Below are positions 24,261 to 34,572 of a stretch of DNA of 64,000 nt, one piece after another. Location of the stretch: the NCBI GenBank assembly GCA_963277665.1, contig OY728120.1:938853195-938917194 (forward strand), written 5' to 3'. The translations under genes were made by a program, and so were the position numbers. Positions within the stretch are counted from its first letter, which is position 1, and every line of letters begins with the position of its first letter. A model generated the notes under the pieces. The model searched no databases and was not told where the DNA came from. It was given only the letters and a program-made list of their open reading frames with translations. This DNA is from Viscum album (Eukaryota > Streptophyta > Magnoliopsida > Santalales > Viscaceae).

Positions 24261-24950
24261 TGAAACAACTTTCCAATAGAATAATCAAACAAAAATAGTT
24301 TTTGCTACCCATACCTGTTTAGTTCCAGTGATATTAGTAATCAATTCTTTAGGTACGCACATTTTCCTTTTGGGTTACCTATAAGAATTTCATAACATAT
24401 TTGAAAATTGTACTCTATTTGGTCCAGAAATAATAGAGGTAGTAAAATGTTTTCCATAATTGGAACTAGCATCAGAATATTGATTTTTATGTAGAAGAAC
24501 ATATTTTCTAGATTTAGTTACAAAATTTGTTTTAGATAGGTTTTTATGTCCAGTCTGATATACAATACCATAATTGTACTTAGGATCTATCTATTTACAC
24601 ATAATTTGAGTAAGAGTGTTTTTCTCATTGGTAAATGTTTCAAGATCATTCTTCAGTTTCTTATTAGATATTTTTAATACACTGTTTTTTTAGTAGTTTA
24701 GCATTCATTTCCTTTTTTAGTAAGTTCATTCTTAATATTAATAGTAAGAGAATGTTGTTTCTTTCAAGATTTATATTTATCTTTTAGTTCATTTCAGTTC
24801 TCTTCCATCATATGATAGTACTCGAATTGTTCATCAGTTCTCATATTTTCAGAATCACTTTAATTTTCAGAGTAGTAAAAATTGTGTTCCAGAGATTCTA
24901 TGGTTACCTCAGATGTGTTTATCATAAAACACATATTTTACATATCATCT
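24261..24950 (-). pseudogene. Sirevirus gag-to-protease linker
   Basis: Lysine- and serine-rich low-complexity codons in broken frames, with a TGTKQVWVAKT segment near 24310-24340 just before the protease. Probable coiled-coil or linker; no domain is readable. Confidence 0.45.
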
Positions 24951-25995
24951 TTTTCATCATGATATGATTATGATTCATTGGATCTATCCTCAAAGGAACT
25001 CCAGGTGGCCTTCATAGATTTCTTATAATTCTTGTCATTATTTTCTTAATTCTTTTTTAATTTTAATTTTGTGCAGTTATCTTTTACATGTCCTCTTCTA
25101 TTCCATTCATAACAGATAATCTCCTCTAATTTTTCATTTCGTTTCCAATACTTTTTCTATTTTCCCTTGTAATCATACCTTCCTTTATAATTGGGCTTCC
25201 TAAAAAATATCTTCCTCCTATATAATTTCATAAATCTTTTGGCCATATAAGACATCTTTTCATCACTATCTGATGTTGATTCATCATTACAAGAGCTTCT
25301 AACATAGGCAAGAACCTTCTCTTTTTCCTTATTCTTAGAGTTAGTAGTATTGAAAGCTACATATTTTCTATTAGTTTTATCTTCTACCTCTTTGTTTACT
25401 TTCTACTCTTCTTCATATATCATTAGTTTTACAATGAGTACTTTGATATGTATTTTTCTGATATCAAATGATTCTCTAATTGATATAAAGGTTCCTCCCC
25501 ATCTATCAGGTAAGCACATGAGAATCCTCATAATTTTTTCTTTTGTAGTAACATCTCTTCCTAGAGAGATCATAGTGTTTACAATTTCATTAAACTTAAG
25601 ACACATATCCTAAATTGGATCAATAGGCTTCATCTTAAAATTTTCATATTTAATAGTATAAGTGTTAAGTCTCTTTTCCATAACATGAGAATTTCCTTCA
25701 TGTGAAACAGAAAAAGTATCCCAAATTTCATGGGATGTTTTGTATGTAGAAATTATGTTAAATATCTCATATTCTAAATAACAGTATAAGAAATTCATTT
25801 CTTTCCAATTATTTTTATAAGTAGTCTTAGTCAGGTCATCCCATGTAGTTCTAGCAGTATCATAAATATCATAGTCATCTAAAATTGAAGACCAAATTTA
25901 AAAACCCATACTTTCTAAGTGCATTTTCATTTTAATTTTCCGTTGTGCATAATTTGTTCCATTAAAGAATAGAGGTCTCATGGTATCAGATTCTT
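24951..25995 (-). pseudogene. Sirevirus gag
   Basis: Gag forms the particle that packages element RNA. From about 25990 down the frame reads FFNGTNYAQRKIKMKMHLES, YDIYDTARTTWDDLTK, EMNFLYCYLEYEIFNIISTY, SHEIWDTFSVSHEGN and INTMISLGRDV-like text, then ILMCLPDRWGG. This is the plant copia gag (UBN2) pattern. Only two stops break the N-terminal 190 codons. A zinc knuckle at 25078-25120 reads CYEWNRRGHVKDNC: in the CX2CX4HX4C pattern the second Cys has become Trp. Confidence 0.8.
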
Positions 25996-26135
25996 CCGTC
26001 CTATTATATATACTAAAATATTAGAACAATATATTAAAGCAATAATAATTTAGTATTAACAGAAATTTTAAGATCTTTGAAATATCACTAAAATCATAGT
26101 TGAAAAGTTTGAAAAAGATTTGAAAACAGAAAATT

Positions 26136-26156
26136 CCAAACACGTTTGATACCAAA
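26136..26156 (-). other. Sirevirus primer-binding site
   Basis: Directly after the 5' LTR the minus strand reads TTTGGTATCAAACG. It matches the 3' end complement of initiator Met tRNA (TGGTATCAGAGC) except for wear at the last positions. Confidence 0.75.
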
Positions 26157-27270
26157 TGTTGGTAAGAGTATAGTACTCAAGGGGGGTGAATTTAGTATCT
26201 ATAGAAATTTCTATTAAAAATTATAATTATAATTTTCCCCAATATTTAAAATTCAATTGGACAGTTATCCATTAGTGAATTTATATGAGCTTGATTGTTA
26301 GATTTATTTCTCAAATGATTGATTAGTTCTCAGTTGTATGAATTTGATAATTAATGAAACTTTTTAAACAAACCTAATAAATCAATACTGTTATAAACAC
26401 CTGCTACACCTAACTATTGGAGATCAATTTAGTTTTATTAAATAGGTGATAAAACAGAGTAAAACTAAAAGGTAAAAACACAGCGGAAATAAAACAAGAG
26501 GATCAGTCTCAAGAAGCGAATTAATCCTCTCAACCTGGTGATCATTTTCCACCATGTAGTTTAAATTATTAAACAATTTGATCCACATCCTCGATCGGGG
26601 TTCACAATTGCACACAGGCTGTCCAGGTCACAAGACCTTGTCAACAATTCTTTGTATTTACAAACTACCAGGTCACATATGAACCTCTTATGTACTTGTC
26701 TGTGGGAGTAAACAAATGTAATAATGTATGATTGTAATTTTATCTTGTATCCTTCAGTTTGGTATAGGAGACGGTGTGTGCTTAACAAACAGATATACAA
26801 ACTACTAAAAAGTATATAAAGTTGCACACAACAGAGAAAAAAATATGAAAAAGTATTTAGAAGGATCTATGTGTTTCTCTATGAATATATGGACTTATAG
26901 GATGAATCAAATGCAAATATTGTGTTCTCTTCTAGAATATCACACAGGAACAGAGTGTTGTATTCTAGCTTACAGGTGAAAGTTTGGTTTTGCAAGTATA
27001 TTCTTCTCCTACTTTGATATGCTAAATTAGTTTGTCAATTCGATGTTCAACTTGGTTGATATTGCCTCTTGTTTTCTTCTTCTTGTCCATCAGTTCACAG
27101 TGGTTACATGATTTTTTCATATGTTCTTCAGTATGTTTTTCACTCTCGCAAAGGCATGCACTACACCACACAACACCACCATTCTTATGCGTATCTCTTC
27201 TCTATTTTTAAAATTTTTCTTATTTCTAAGGGCTGAAAAAGTTCATTTTCTTTCCATATGCATAGGTCCA
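26157..27270 (-). repeat. Sirevirus 5' LTR, shortened
   Basis: It starts TGTTGGTAAGAG and aligns with 11354-12475. At about 27263 homology stops and the sequence reads GGTCCA then CCATGG, resembling the LTR end GGTCCAACA plus a CTATG-like flank. The simplest reading is an internal loss of about 0.9 kb of U3, including all GGTGACTCAT repeats. Confidence 0.75.
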
Positions 27271-27275
27271 CCATG

Positions 27276-27598
27276 GGATTTATTGAGAAAGGGTTTTTCA
27301 TAGAAATATCCGTTATTTGATATTATGTTAACACAAAATCCAAATTCACCAACCCTTTCTCAAATTTCCCTTCGATAAATTGACACTTTACCTCAAAGAA
27401 CTTTTAATGTTGGTGATGGAGAGGATTATTTCTATGAAAACATTCACTCAAGTTTTCACACATCATTACAATAATTGAGTTCATGTTAACTCTAATATCC
27501 TCAATTTATTGCTTCATCCATAGTACTTGGGTAGATTCATGATTACTCACAATGTATTTTGATATTTCTTATACCTGCACCCCGGGATTAGATGCCAA
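27276..27598. other. Interior remnant with PBS-like end
   Basis: This lies between the Sirevirus and the next LTR. At 27585-27598 the minus strand reads TTGGCATCTAATCC, an eroded initiator-Met primer site, which places an LTR edge near 27599. No protein domain is readable. Confidence 0.3.
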
Positions 27599-29519
27599 TA
27601 TATTCATTATTTACATATTAGCTTTGGTGATGACTAAAGAAATAAGAACATAATGTTCCATTATTATAATATCAACAAAAAATATTGAATCATGTACACA
27701 CCAATGATGTTTTAGGTTTATGTTTTTATAGAGTTATGAAAAATGATTAACAAACAACACCCAAACATTTCCCATCCAATGGATATTTTCTCATTATACC
27801 ATGATTTTATTATTCAATTATTTTTCTAAAAAATCACCAAAATAATTATCTAAACACGATACCCTTATATATATATCAGATCAATTACAATTATTTATAA
27901 CCTGATAAAATGGAATCATATGAATGGTGAGAACAAATTATTTTTTAGGGTACCATACAATGGAATTTTGCAAATAAAATCTAAACTTTTGTAATATGGT
28001 AGATTAAATAATCAGTAAATGAGTTATATAATCATTTAATTGAGAATGAAATATATCCATATATAATATATAAATGTAAATAATCACATGGAAAACAATA
28101 ACTATCTTCATTGTGATGAAAATCATAATATCAAACATCTTATTCTTACCATCAAGACCATATCGAAGATGGAATACTTATCGTAAATAACAAATCCAAG
28201 ACATCATTCCTCCAATATTTTTTGTAGCTAAGAAAACATTTTTACAATTAACAAAAACAACCAAAATATCATACTTATTGAAAATACCACATCCAATACA
28301 TCATACTTTTCATTATGACCATATAAAATAAATAATTCTTATTGTGAATACCTCAACTGTGACATTGTTCTTACTAACACTACTACATCCCAGACATCAT
28401 ACATATCATCATGACCGTGGAAATGACATCATACATACTGTGATGAACATCTCTAAGAAATCATACTTATCATTAGTACCACAACCAAGCCATTAAAATT
28501 TTAATTAAGACCACATGAAAGAAACCACACATACTATTTAGACCACATCCAAGATATCATTAATAAATGGTTAGGAATGAACCAAATACCCAAAACATTT
28601 TTTCTCATGATACCTACCAATGCATCAAGGGTATGTATATTTTTCTAATCCACTCATCACTTACATATTCAAAAATCATTCAACATATATTTAATTATAA
28701 ATGCAATACATAATCAACATGCCTTTATAATCACTAATAATCTCTATTGGAATTATAAACATACAGTATTCCAATACATTAACCAGTCAATAAATTGAAA
28801 AAACAAAATCATAATGCCTCTTGAGAAATAAGGTGGATGTTTTTGTTACTTTATACCCCTTTTGAAAAATAAAATCTATAATGGATGTTGAAATAGTTTA
28901 AAAACACCATTGGAAGATCATTAAAAATTTACTAGTAGAAATAAGAACAAAAAGTCACTGCATTTTTATACCCTTTTTAGAAAATATGTTATAATGTAAG
29001 GGGAATAGAAATTTATCTAAAAACATGAAAACATAGAGGGTTATTTCCTTAATGAAAATAGAGAATGTTGGTGGGAAAATTCATTTGTACGGGAAATTTT
29101 TAAAAGAAGATTCCTTTTAAATTTTCTAATGTCAAAGTTAATCAAAAAATGTTCAATTATCTTTTAAATATAATTTTCTTGAAGATAAAAAGAATAAAAT
29201 CTAAAATATTATTTCAAAAGGGAAATATCACAAAAATATATTTTGGAAAATGGATAAAGGTTAGGTCCACAGATTTAGAGTGGAAGATAAAATAATTGAA
29301 TGTAAATAATATTTATAAATATATATATTGAAATAAACATCATTAAAAGTGTAATACAAATTTCTATTGAGACATTTTAATGATAATTGTAAATGTCAAA
29401 ATAAATATTTCCTATTTGGATTTCAAAATAAGTAATTATGAAGATGGTGTGGTGGAAAACATTGATATGGAAGAGAAAGATTCTCAATAAAAAAAATGAG
29501 AGAGATTAGAAAACAATCC
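27599..29519 (-). mobile_element. Left part of another gypsy LTR, cut at 29519
   Basis: It shares landmarks with LTR4 to LTR6 in the same order: a ggtgagaacaa motif near 27907, a degenerate tandem array (28190-28560), an aatgcatcaagggtatgtat block near 28622, and agaagattccttttaaattt near 29105. It stops where LTR4 begins, before any hairpin. Confidence 0.45.
28190..28560 (-). repeat. Degenerate U5 tandem array
   Basis: About ten loose copies of accacatccaagacatcatacttatcattatg, with a period of roughly 30-40 bp and many gaps. Position and unit size resemble the U5 arrays of the other LTRs. Confidence 0.5.
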
Positions 29520-29784
29520 TATAGTAATCCATAACTTTCATACATAGATATGACATCATACTAGATAAATATTCATTACATAACATAATAATAAATTCTA
29601 TTATCATATAGTTCATGTGACTTTGGGTACATGGATGCAAAAATAAAGCGTTCATAAGTGAACTAAATCATCTACCACTAATTTATTCATAAATAGAGTC
29701 TTCCATAAATATATCCTACATAATACCATTCTTCATAACTAGGGGAAATGAAACATGATAATGGGTGAGATCAAAGGCTTAGTA

Positions 29785-29812
29785 AGGGTAGGAAAGTAAT
29801 ATATCAATATAA
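29785..29812 (-). promoter_or_regulatory. LTR4 U5 motif
   Basis: GGGTGAGATCAAAGGCTTAG then TAAGGG matches the U5 motif of LTR6 (gggtgagcataaaaagctcagtaaggg region) at the same distance from the LTR edge. Confidence 0.5.
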
Positions 29813-30349
29813 TATGTTAATAAGGGAATGATTATAAGAAAATAACATTTGAAAACCATACCCTTGAAATCAAATATCATAAACATGAGTCATTTTATAA
29901 ATCATCATAGTTCATTGTAATTGAATGATAAATTAATCTATGTAAAAAATACATAAGATCCTAAAATGGAATAAGAAATAGATTTATTTCATACACATAA
30001 TCATAAAAAATAGTTTCCTTAGTATTCAAGGATCATTGCCAAAATTTTCATAGTATAATGGATTCACTCCCAAAATTGTCGTATTTAAGAACGTTTATAC
30101 CCAATACTATTATAGTTAACAAATTCCCTTATTGAATTGTGTTCACTCCCCATTGTAGTCATATTTTTCTCATGAGATATCATGTTTACCTAATGCATTT
30201 GGGGGATATATAGGTCTCACACATCACATAATGAAATTCATACATATGTGTTCCAAATGATAATCAAACATTCATAATATCATAAACCATGAAAAGAAAT
30301 GGGATTCAAAAACATTTCATCATAGCATAATGTGTAGAAAATAAACAGG

Positions 30350-31541
30350 TTTTATAAACATCATCATCATTATTTGATTTTAAAAAAAACAAAAACAAGG
30401 TAAACAAGAGGAAACAAAGGAAACACAGAGTCAATCCCACCCCAACCTAGGGAGTCGTAAAGTAGTGGAGACCTAGAGTGTCCCCTCAAATCAAATTAAC
30501 CCCTTAAGGTTTCAAGAAAGTAATATTAGGGAGACAGGTAGCCTTAGAAACATGTTCTTCCATCGAAGTCAGGTGATCCAAAACCTTTTTTCCTCCCTCC
30601 ATGTGTGCATGACTTAAATACTCCTGTTGAGGAGTTCCTTACATTTACTAATGATATACTCAACCAACCAAGTGATGGATCCTTTACCATGCAAGGAGTC
30701 GTGTAGTATCATCTAGCTAGTTTCAATTTGTGTTAGCACCATATTCATCTTATTACAAATAGTGAGGCCAGTAAGTTTTTCATTCACCTCTGCCTAGTGA
30801 AAGGTATAATTTCCATAGTTAAATGTAAATGTAAGGATGACACTTCCCCCGATGTTCCATACCACACCTCCTCCATGTATGTGACATGAGATAAAGGATC
30901 CATATATATTCATTTTGAGTCTATTAGATGGGGGATCTATCGAATTCAGTGGCCCTTCTTACAAGGCGTAGGAGACATGGCCATATGCGAGATGGAGTGA
31001 AGAGGACTCAGAGATGAGGTCTCCCACCAGTTCCCAATAAGAATCACCAAATCATCCATAAGACTCATAGTCCTCACAAAAATGGACCTACTTGTGGATA
31101 GGGACCCTTAATATCTTTCATGGTTCCTCGCATTCCATCAACACCAACATCCAGCACTCTAAATCAAAGATTGTGCCAATATCTGCATGCCCAGTCCATC
31201 ACCCCATGGAACCATTTCTCTGTAAACGAAGACGCATAATGGCCTTATCCCGCAATAGCGGTGAAGGAACCAAATGACCTCCACACTCATTGTGCCCATT
31301 CGCCTTTGAAGAAGGTATTCCCCACACTATCCTCTAACTTGGCCTTACAACAGTGACAACATGAGCCGAGATTGATCCCCACATTTTTCACATTTTCATC
31401 TATTGGTACCTCCCTCTACTGAATCCTCAAATTGAGAAAATTATACTTCACTGGAAGCTTTTTTCACTACGTGATCTCATTCCATCCCGCATGTGGGTCT
31501 AAAGGTGATGAAATCCTGCGGAATGCATTTTATAAACATCA
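30350..31541. repeat. 14-bp target-site duplication around the LINE
   Basis: TTTTATAAACATCA occurs exactly at 30350-30363 and 31528-31541. LTR5 has a single, uninterrupted counterpart at this place. Confidence 0.85.
30364..31527 (-). pseudogene. 5'-truncated LINE: zinc-finger and RNase H 3' end
   Basis: A GC-richer island in which the minus strand gives the C-terminal part of a plant L1-type ORF2. First comes a zf-RVT-like segment near 31280-31460 (VPIDENVKNVGI, then CCHCCKAKLEDSVGNTFFKG, then GEWAQ and VWRSFGSF). Then an RVT_3-type RNase H near 30560-30910: LKMNIYGSF, GGGVVWNIGGSVILTFTFNY, MVLTQIETS and HDSLHGKGSITWLVEYII. Several stops and frameshifts break it. Insertion made an exact 14-bp target duplication, and the 5' end is truncated, as usual for target-primed insertion. 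The 3' end is not poly(A): it reads a T/G-rich stretch, then aaatcaaataatgatgatg. Confidence 0.8.
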
Positions 31542-32770
31542 ATCCATAAAAAAAATTTAACCATAAATTTAATGAATAAGTATGTTATCCTAGGATCATA
31601 TACCAAGTAAATAATATATACAAACAATGGATATTATCTTAGAAGGAAAATTATTTAGAAAGATCACTTGGATCATTTATGGAGGAAAATATGACTTCCT
31701 TTTCGAATTCACTTATTTAAATTCAAAACAAACAAACAAATATTAAAAAAATATTTAAAAATAAACTTCAAAAATTATAAAGGAATCTTAAAACCATATA
31801 GTGTTCATTGATGCAGAAAATACAGTTCATTCTATACTCATTCTAAAAAAGATTCCTTTTACATTTTCTGTAAAAGTCAAAAGTAAATTATTCAAAATGA
31901 AACTATAAGATTACTTTTAAATAATTTTCTAATAATATAAACATGCATAAAATTTTCATTAACCAATAATTAGTGAATTGTAATTACTTTTTTAAAACAT
32001 TTTTTATAAAACATGTACTTGGAAGAAAAATGTATTTCCGACCAAAGATAAAAATAAACTCGATTTTCCATAAGAAAATTTTTTTTTGACCCTTCTGTAC
32101 AAAAATAATGGAAAATGAAGACAAACATATATTATCATGAAATATACATGGGAGAAGAAATTTCATCATTTTATTGAAATATAGATAATAATATGTTATC
32201 ATAAAAGTATAATCATAAAAAATCCTGATAAACAAAGAGATTATAACATTAAAAACATACCACATCGGTAACTATTGAATCATAAGCACCATGAAAAGAA
32301 TAAAAATTCATGGATATTTTTATGACACAAATTTCTTGATAATACTCATAAATTAAATTCATGTTTATTATTTACACCACACAAAAATATGGGATGTGTT
32401 CTATGAAAATAAAAGTGAGACGAAAATCTCTTACCACAAATCTTGACGTTCTTCATACACATTATAACCACATATATAATAAATATATTTTTATTTTACA
32501 TATATTAAATAACCATACATATATATATATATATTATACCATATTTTATTTACTCATAACCTTTTATCACCCATTTATTAACAATTCTTTGTTAAAATCA
32601 CTATTTTAAATAAAAAACTTTTTGTATTTTCACCAATGTTTTAGTTTTGTATATTTAGTGTATGTACATTGATAATCGTTCCATCATCTTCATATTATTA
32701 AAAATGAAATAAATATCATATATATTCATTATAAATGTATTTATAGTACTCCATTAATGTTAGAGTTATA

Positions 32771-32828
32771 AAATTAATTACATTGTTCATGGAGATGGTA
32801 TCTCGTACATATGCATGAATGTTAATTT
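32771..32828 (-). promoter_or_regulatory. LTR4 leader hairpin a
   Basis: Outer arms AAATTA and TAATTT pair, and inner TTCATG pairs with CATGAA. The loop carries TCGTACATATG, a worn form of the palindrome. Confidence 0.5.
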
Positions 32829-32954
32829 CATTTTCCTGATAGATAGAATAAAAGAAAGGTAAATATTAATTATCAAATTAGAAATAATTTTAATATTATA
32901 TTTATCATATTTATTCATTTAATATATCTTTATTACCATCCATTGGAAATTAAA

Positions 32955-33210
32955 TGAAAAATGTATCTCATCGCTTTGTGGAAGAGGTAGTTCACACGTA
33001 TGCACGAGGGATGTAGTAGTTTTACAAAGGATTGTTAGGTAAGAAGATATATGTGATATTATAATTATATGAGTATAAATATTTCCCAAATATAATTTAT
33101 AAATAATAAATTCATCATTATCTCCACCCGTGAGAGGTGGTGATAGATAACTAATCCATCGGTTCATGAGGCAGTACTCTGCCATACACACGATTAATGG
33201 TTTTGTTTCC
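32955..33210 (-). promoter_or_regulatory. LTR4 leader hairpins b and c (eroded)
   Basis: Conserved family text (atctcatcgctttgtgg...ttcacacgtatgcacgag, then catcggttcatgaggcagta...cacacgatt...ttttgtttcccatttg) marks the two modules near 32955-33020 and 33145-33210. Pairing is weaker than in LTR2 or LTR5. Confidence 0.4.
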
Positions 33211-34572
33211 CATTTGCTAAAGGATGAGGTAGATATATGTTATTACATTAAAATAATAACATATTAGTATATGGTAGATTCTTATATTATTATATTCTCA
33301 TTTTTTAATAATATTTTAAGTAGGTTCAAGATGAAATTAAATAAAAACACTTGATTAAGAACGATACATCTTCTTAGAACAACCTCCTTAAGTTATCACC
33401 AAAAAACATCTTAAATGGGTTTAATAATAAAAATAATTCCACTAGGATATGTTGATTTAATTAATTAGGGAATTTGTTTATGGATTTTATTAACCAAAAG
33501 GCTTTCAGAGTGTAAAAAAGATAATAGTGGTGGATCCCTTTAGAAGTGGAGGCGGGGACAATATTGGAATTTTATAAAAGAAAAAGAAATTACCTTGTTT
33601 TAAACTTGGAAAAATCCTCAAAAATTTGCAATTATAGAACATTAATTTTTATAAGGTCTAAATATGGCCATTAAATAAGAATTGGACTAGTTTTCAGGTC
33701 ATTTTAACATTTATCTATTTAGTTTAACCCCAGATAAACTTGTTTTAACCCTAACTGTAGTAATTAATTTTTACTACTTTTACAATTCATTATGTAAAAT
33801 ATGAAGTTAGAATTATTATATAATATTAATTAAGAATATTAAAAATATGGAATCCATTTTTAAAATTTTAATATTTGTAAGTGGCAGAATTAAATTTAAA
33901 ATTAAACACACATACAAAGTGAAAATATAGTTTTCCTAAGAAAACATTTCCATAAATATATAATGTTTTGATATCAAAATAAAAAATGAAATTTATTGAA
34001 ATTTTATAAGTTATATTAACTATAATATAATTTAACTAATTTTAATTTTAAAACATTTCAAAATATATATATATGATTTTGTAAATTCTTTGAATGAAAA
34101 TGTTGTTTTCATTAAAAAACTAAATTTTCACTATTAATATAACAAATAATCATTTTAAAAAAATCCCAAAAATTCACTCTAAAAATATTTTGTCATGTTT
34201 ATTTAAAAAAAGGATTATTTTAAAAATATAAAATTGGCACCAATTATTTTTATTATTTTTTCACAGAAAGCAATGAAAGTTATTTTTTAATAAAATGGTA
34301 TTCTCAAAGCATATAAATACTTTTACAAAAAATAAATACTTATTTATAAATAATTTTTCCTTTTATAAATCCTTCACACATAATTCTCAACATGTTATTA
34401 CTCCAATTTACACCACCAAATTAAAAAGCAACATAATAATGGTCATAGTTAAATAATAATATTATAAATAGTATATTGTTGTTTGTTAAAACTCAGTGTT
34501 GAGTATAAGACACTCTTTGGAAGAAATTTAATTTATTTAAAAAAATATTTCATTAAATAACATGGTGTTATA

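Larger units (their letters stand above)
11354..27270 (-). mobile_element. Ty1/copia Sirevirus, full-length but decayed
   Basis: A copia element read on the minus strand: 5' LTR 26157-27270 (shortened), PBS, gag, protease, integrase, RT, RNase H, minisatellite, env-like region, polypurine tract and 3' LTR 11354-13346. The domain order (integrase before RT) is that of Ty1/copia. The long extra region after RNase H and the TTTGGTATCA-type primer site are typical of Sireviruses (SIRE1/Maximus lineage). The plus-strand ends read TGTTGG...CCAACA. A gypsy solo LTR (19964-23773) interrupts it; without this insertion the element is about 12.1 kb. Left flank CTATG and right flank CCATG may be a worn target-site duplication. 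Confidence 0.85.
29520..34572 (-). mobile_element. Gypsy 3' LTR (LTR4) with LINE insertion
   Basis: It aligns with LTR5 (39570-43485) from a tttcatacatagatatgac block at the left to a GGTGTTATA end at the right (worn complement of TGTAACACC). It is 5053 bp long; without the LINE and one target copy it is about 3.9 kb, close to LTR5. It contains three hairpins and the U5 motif at 29785-29812. Confidence 0.7.
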
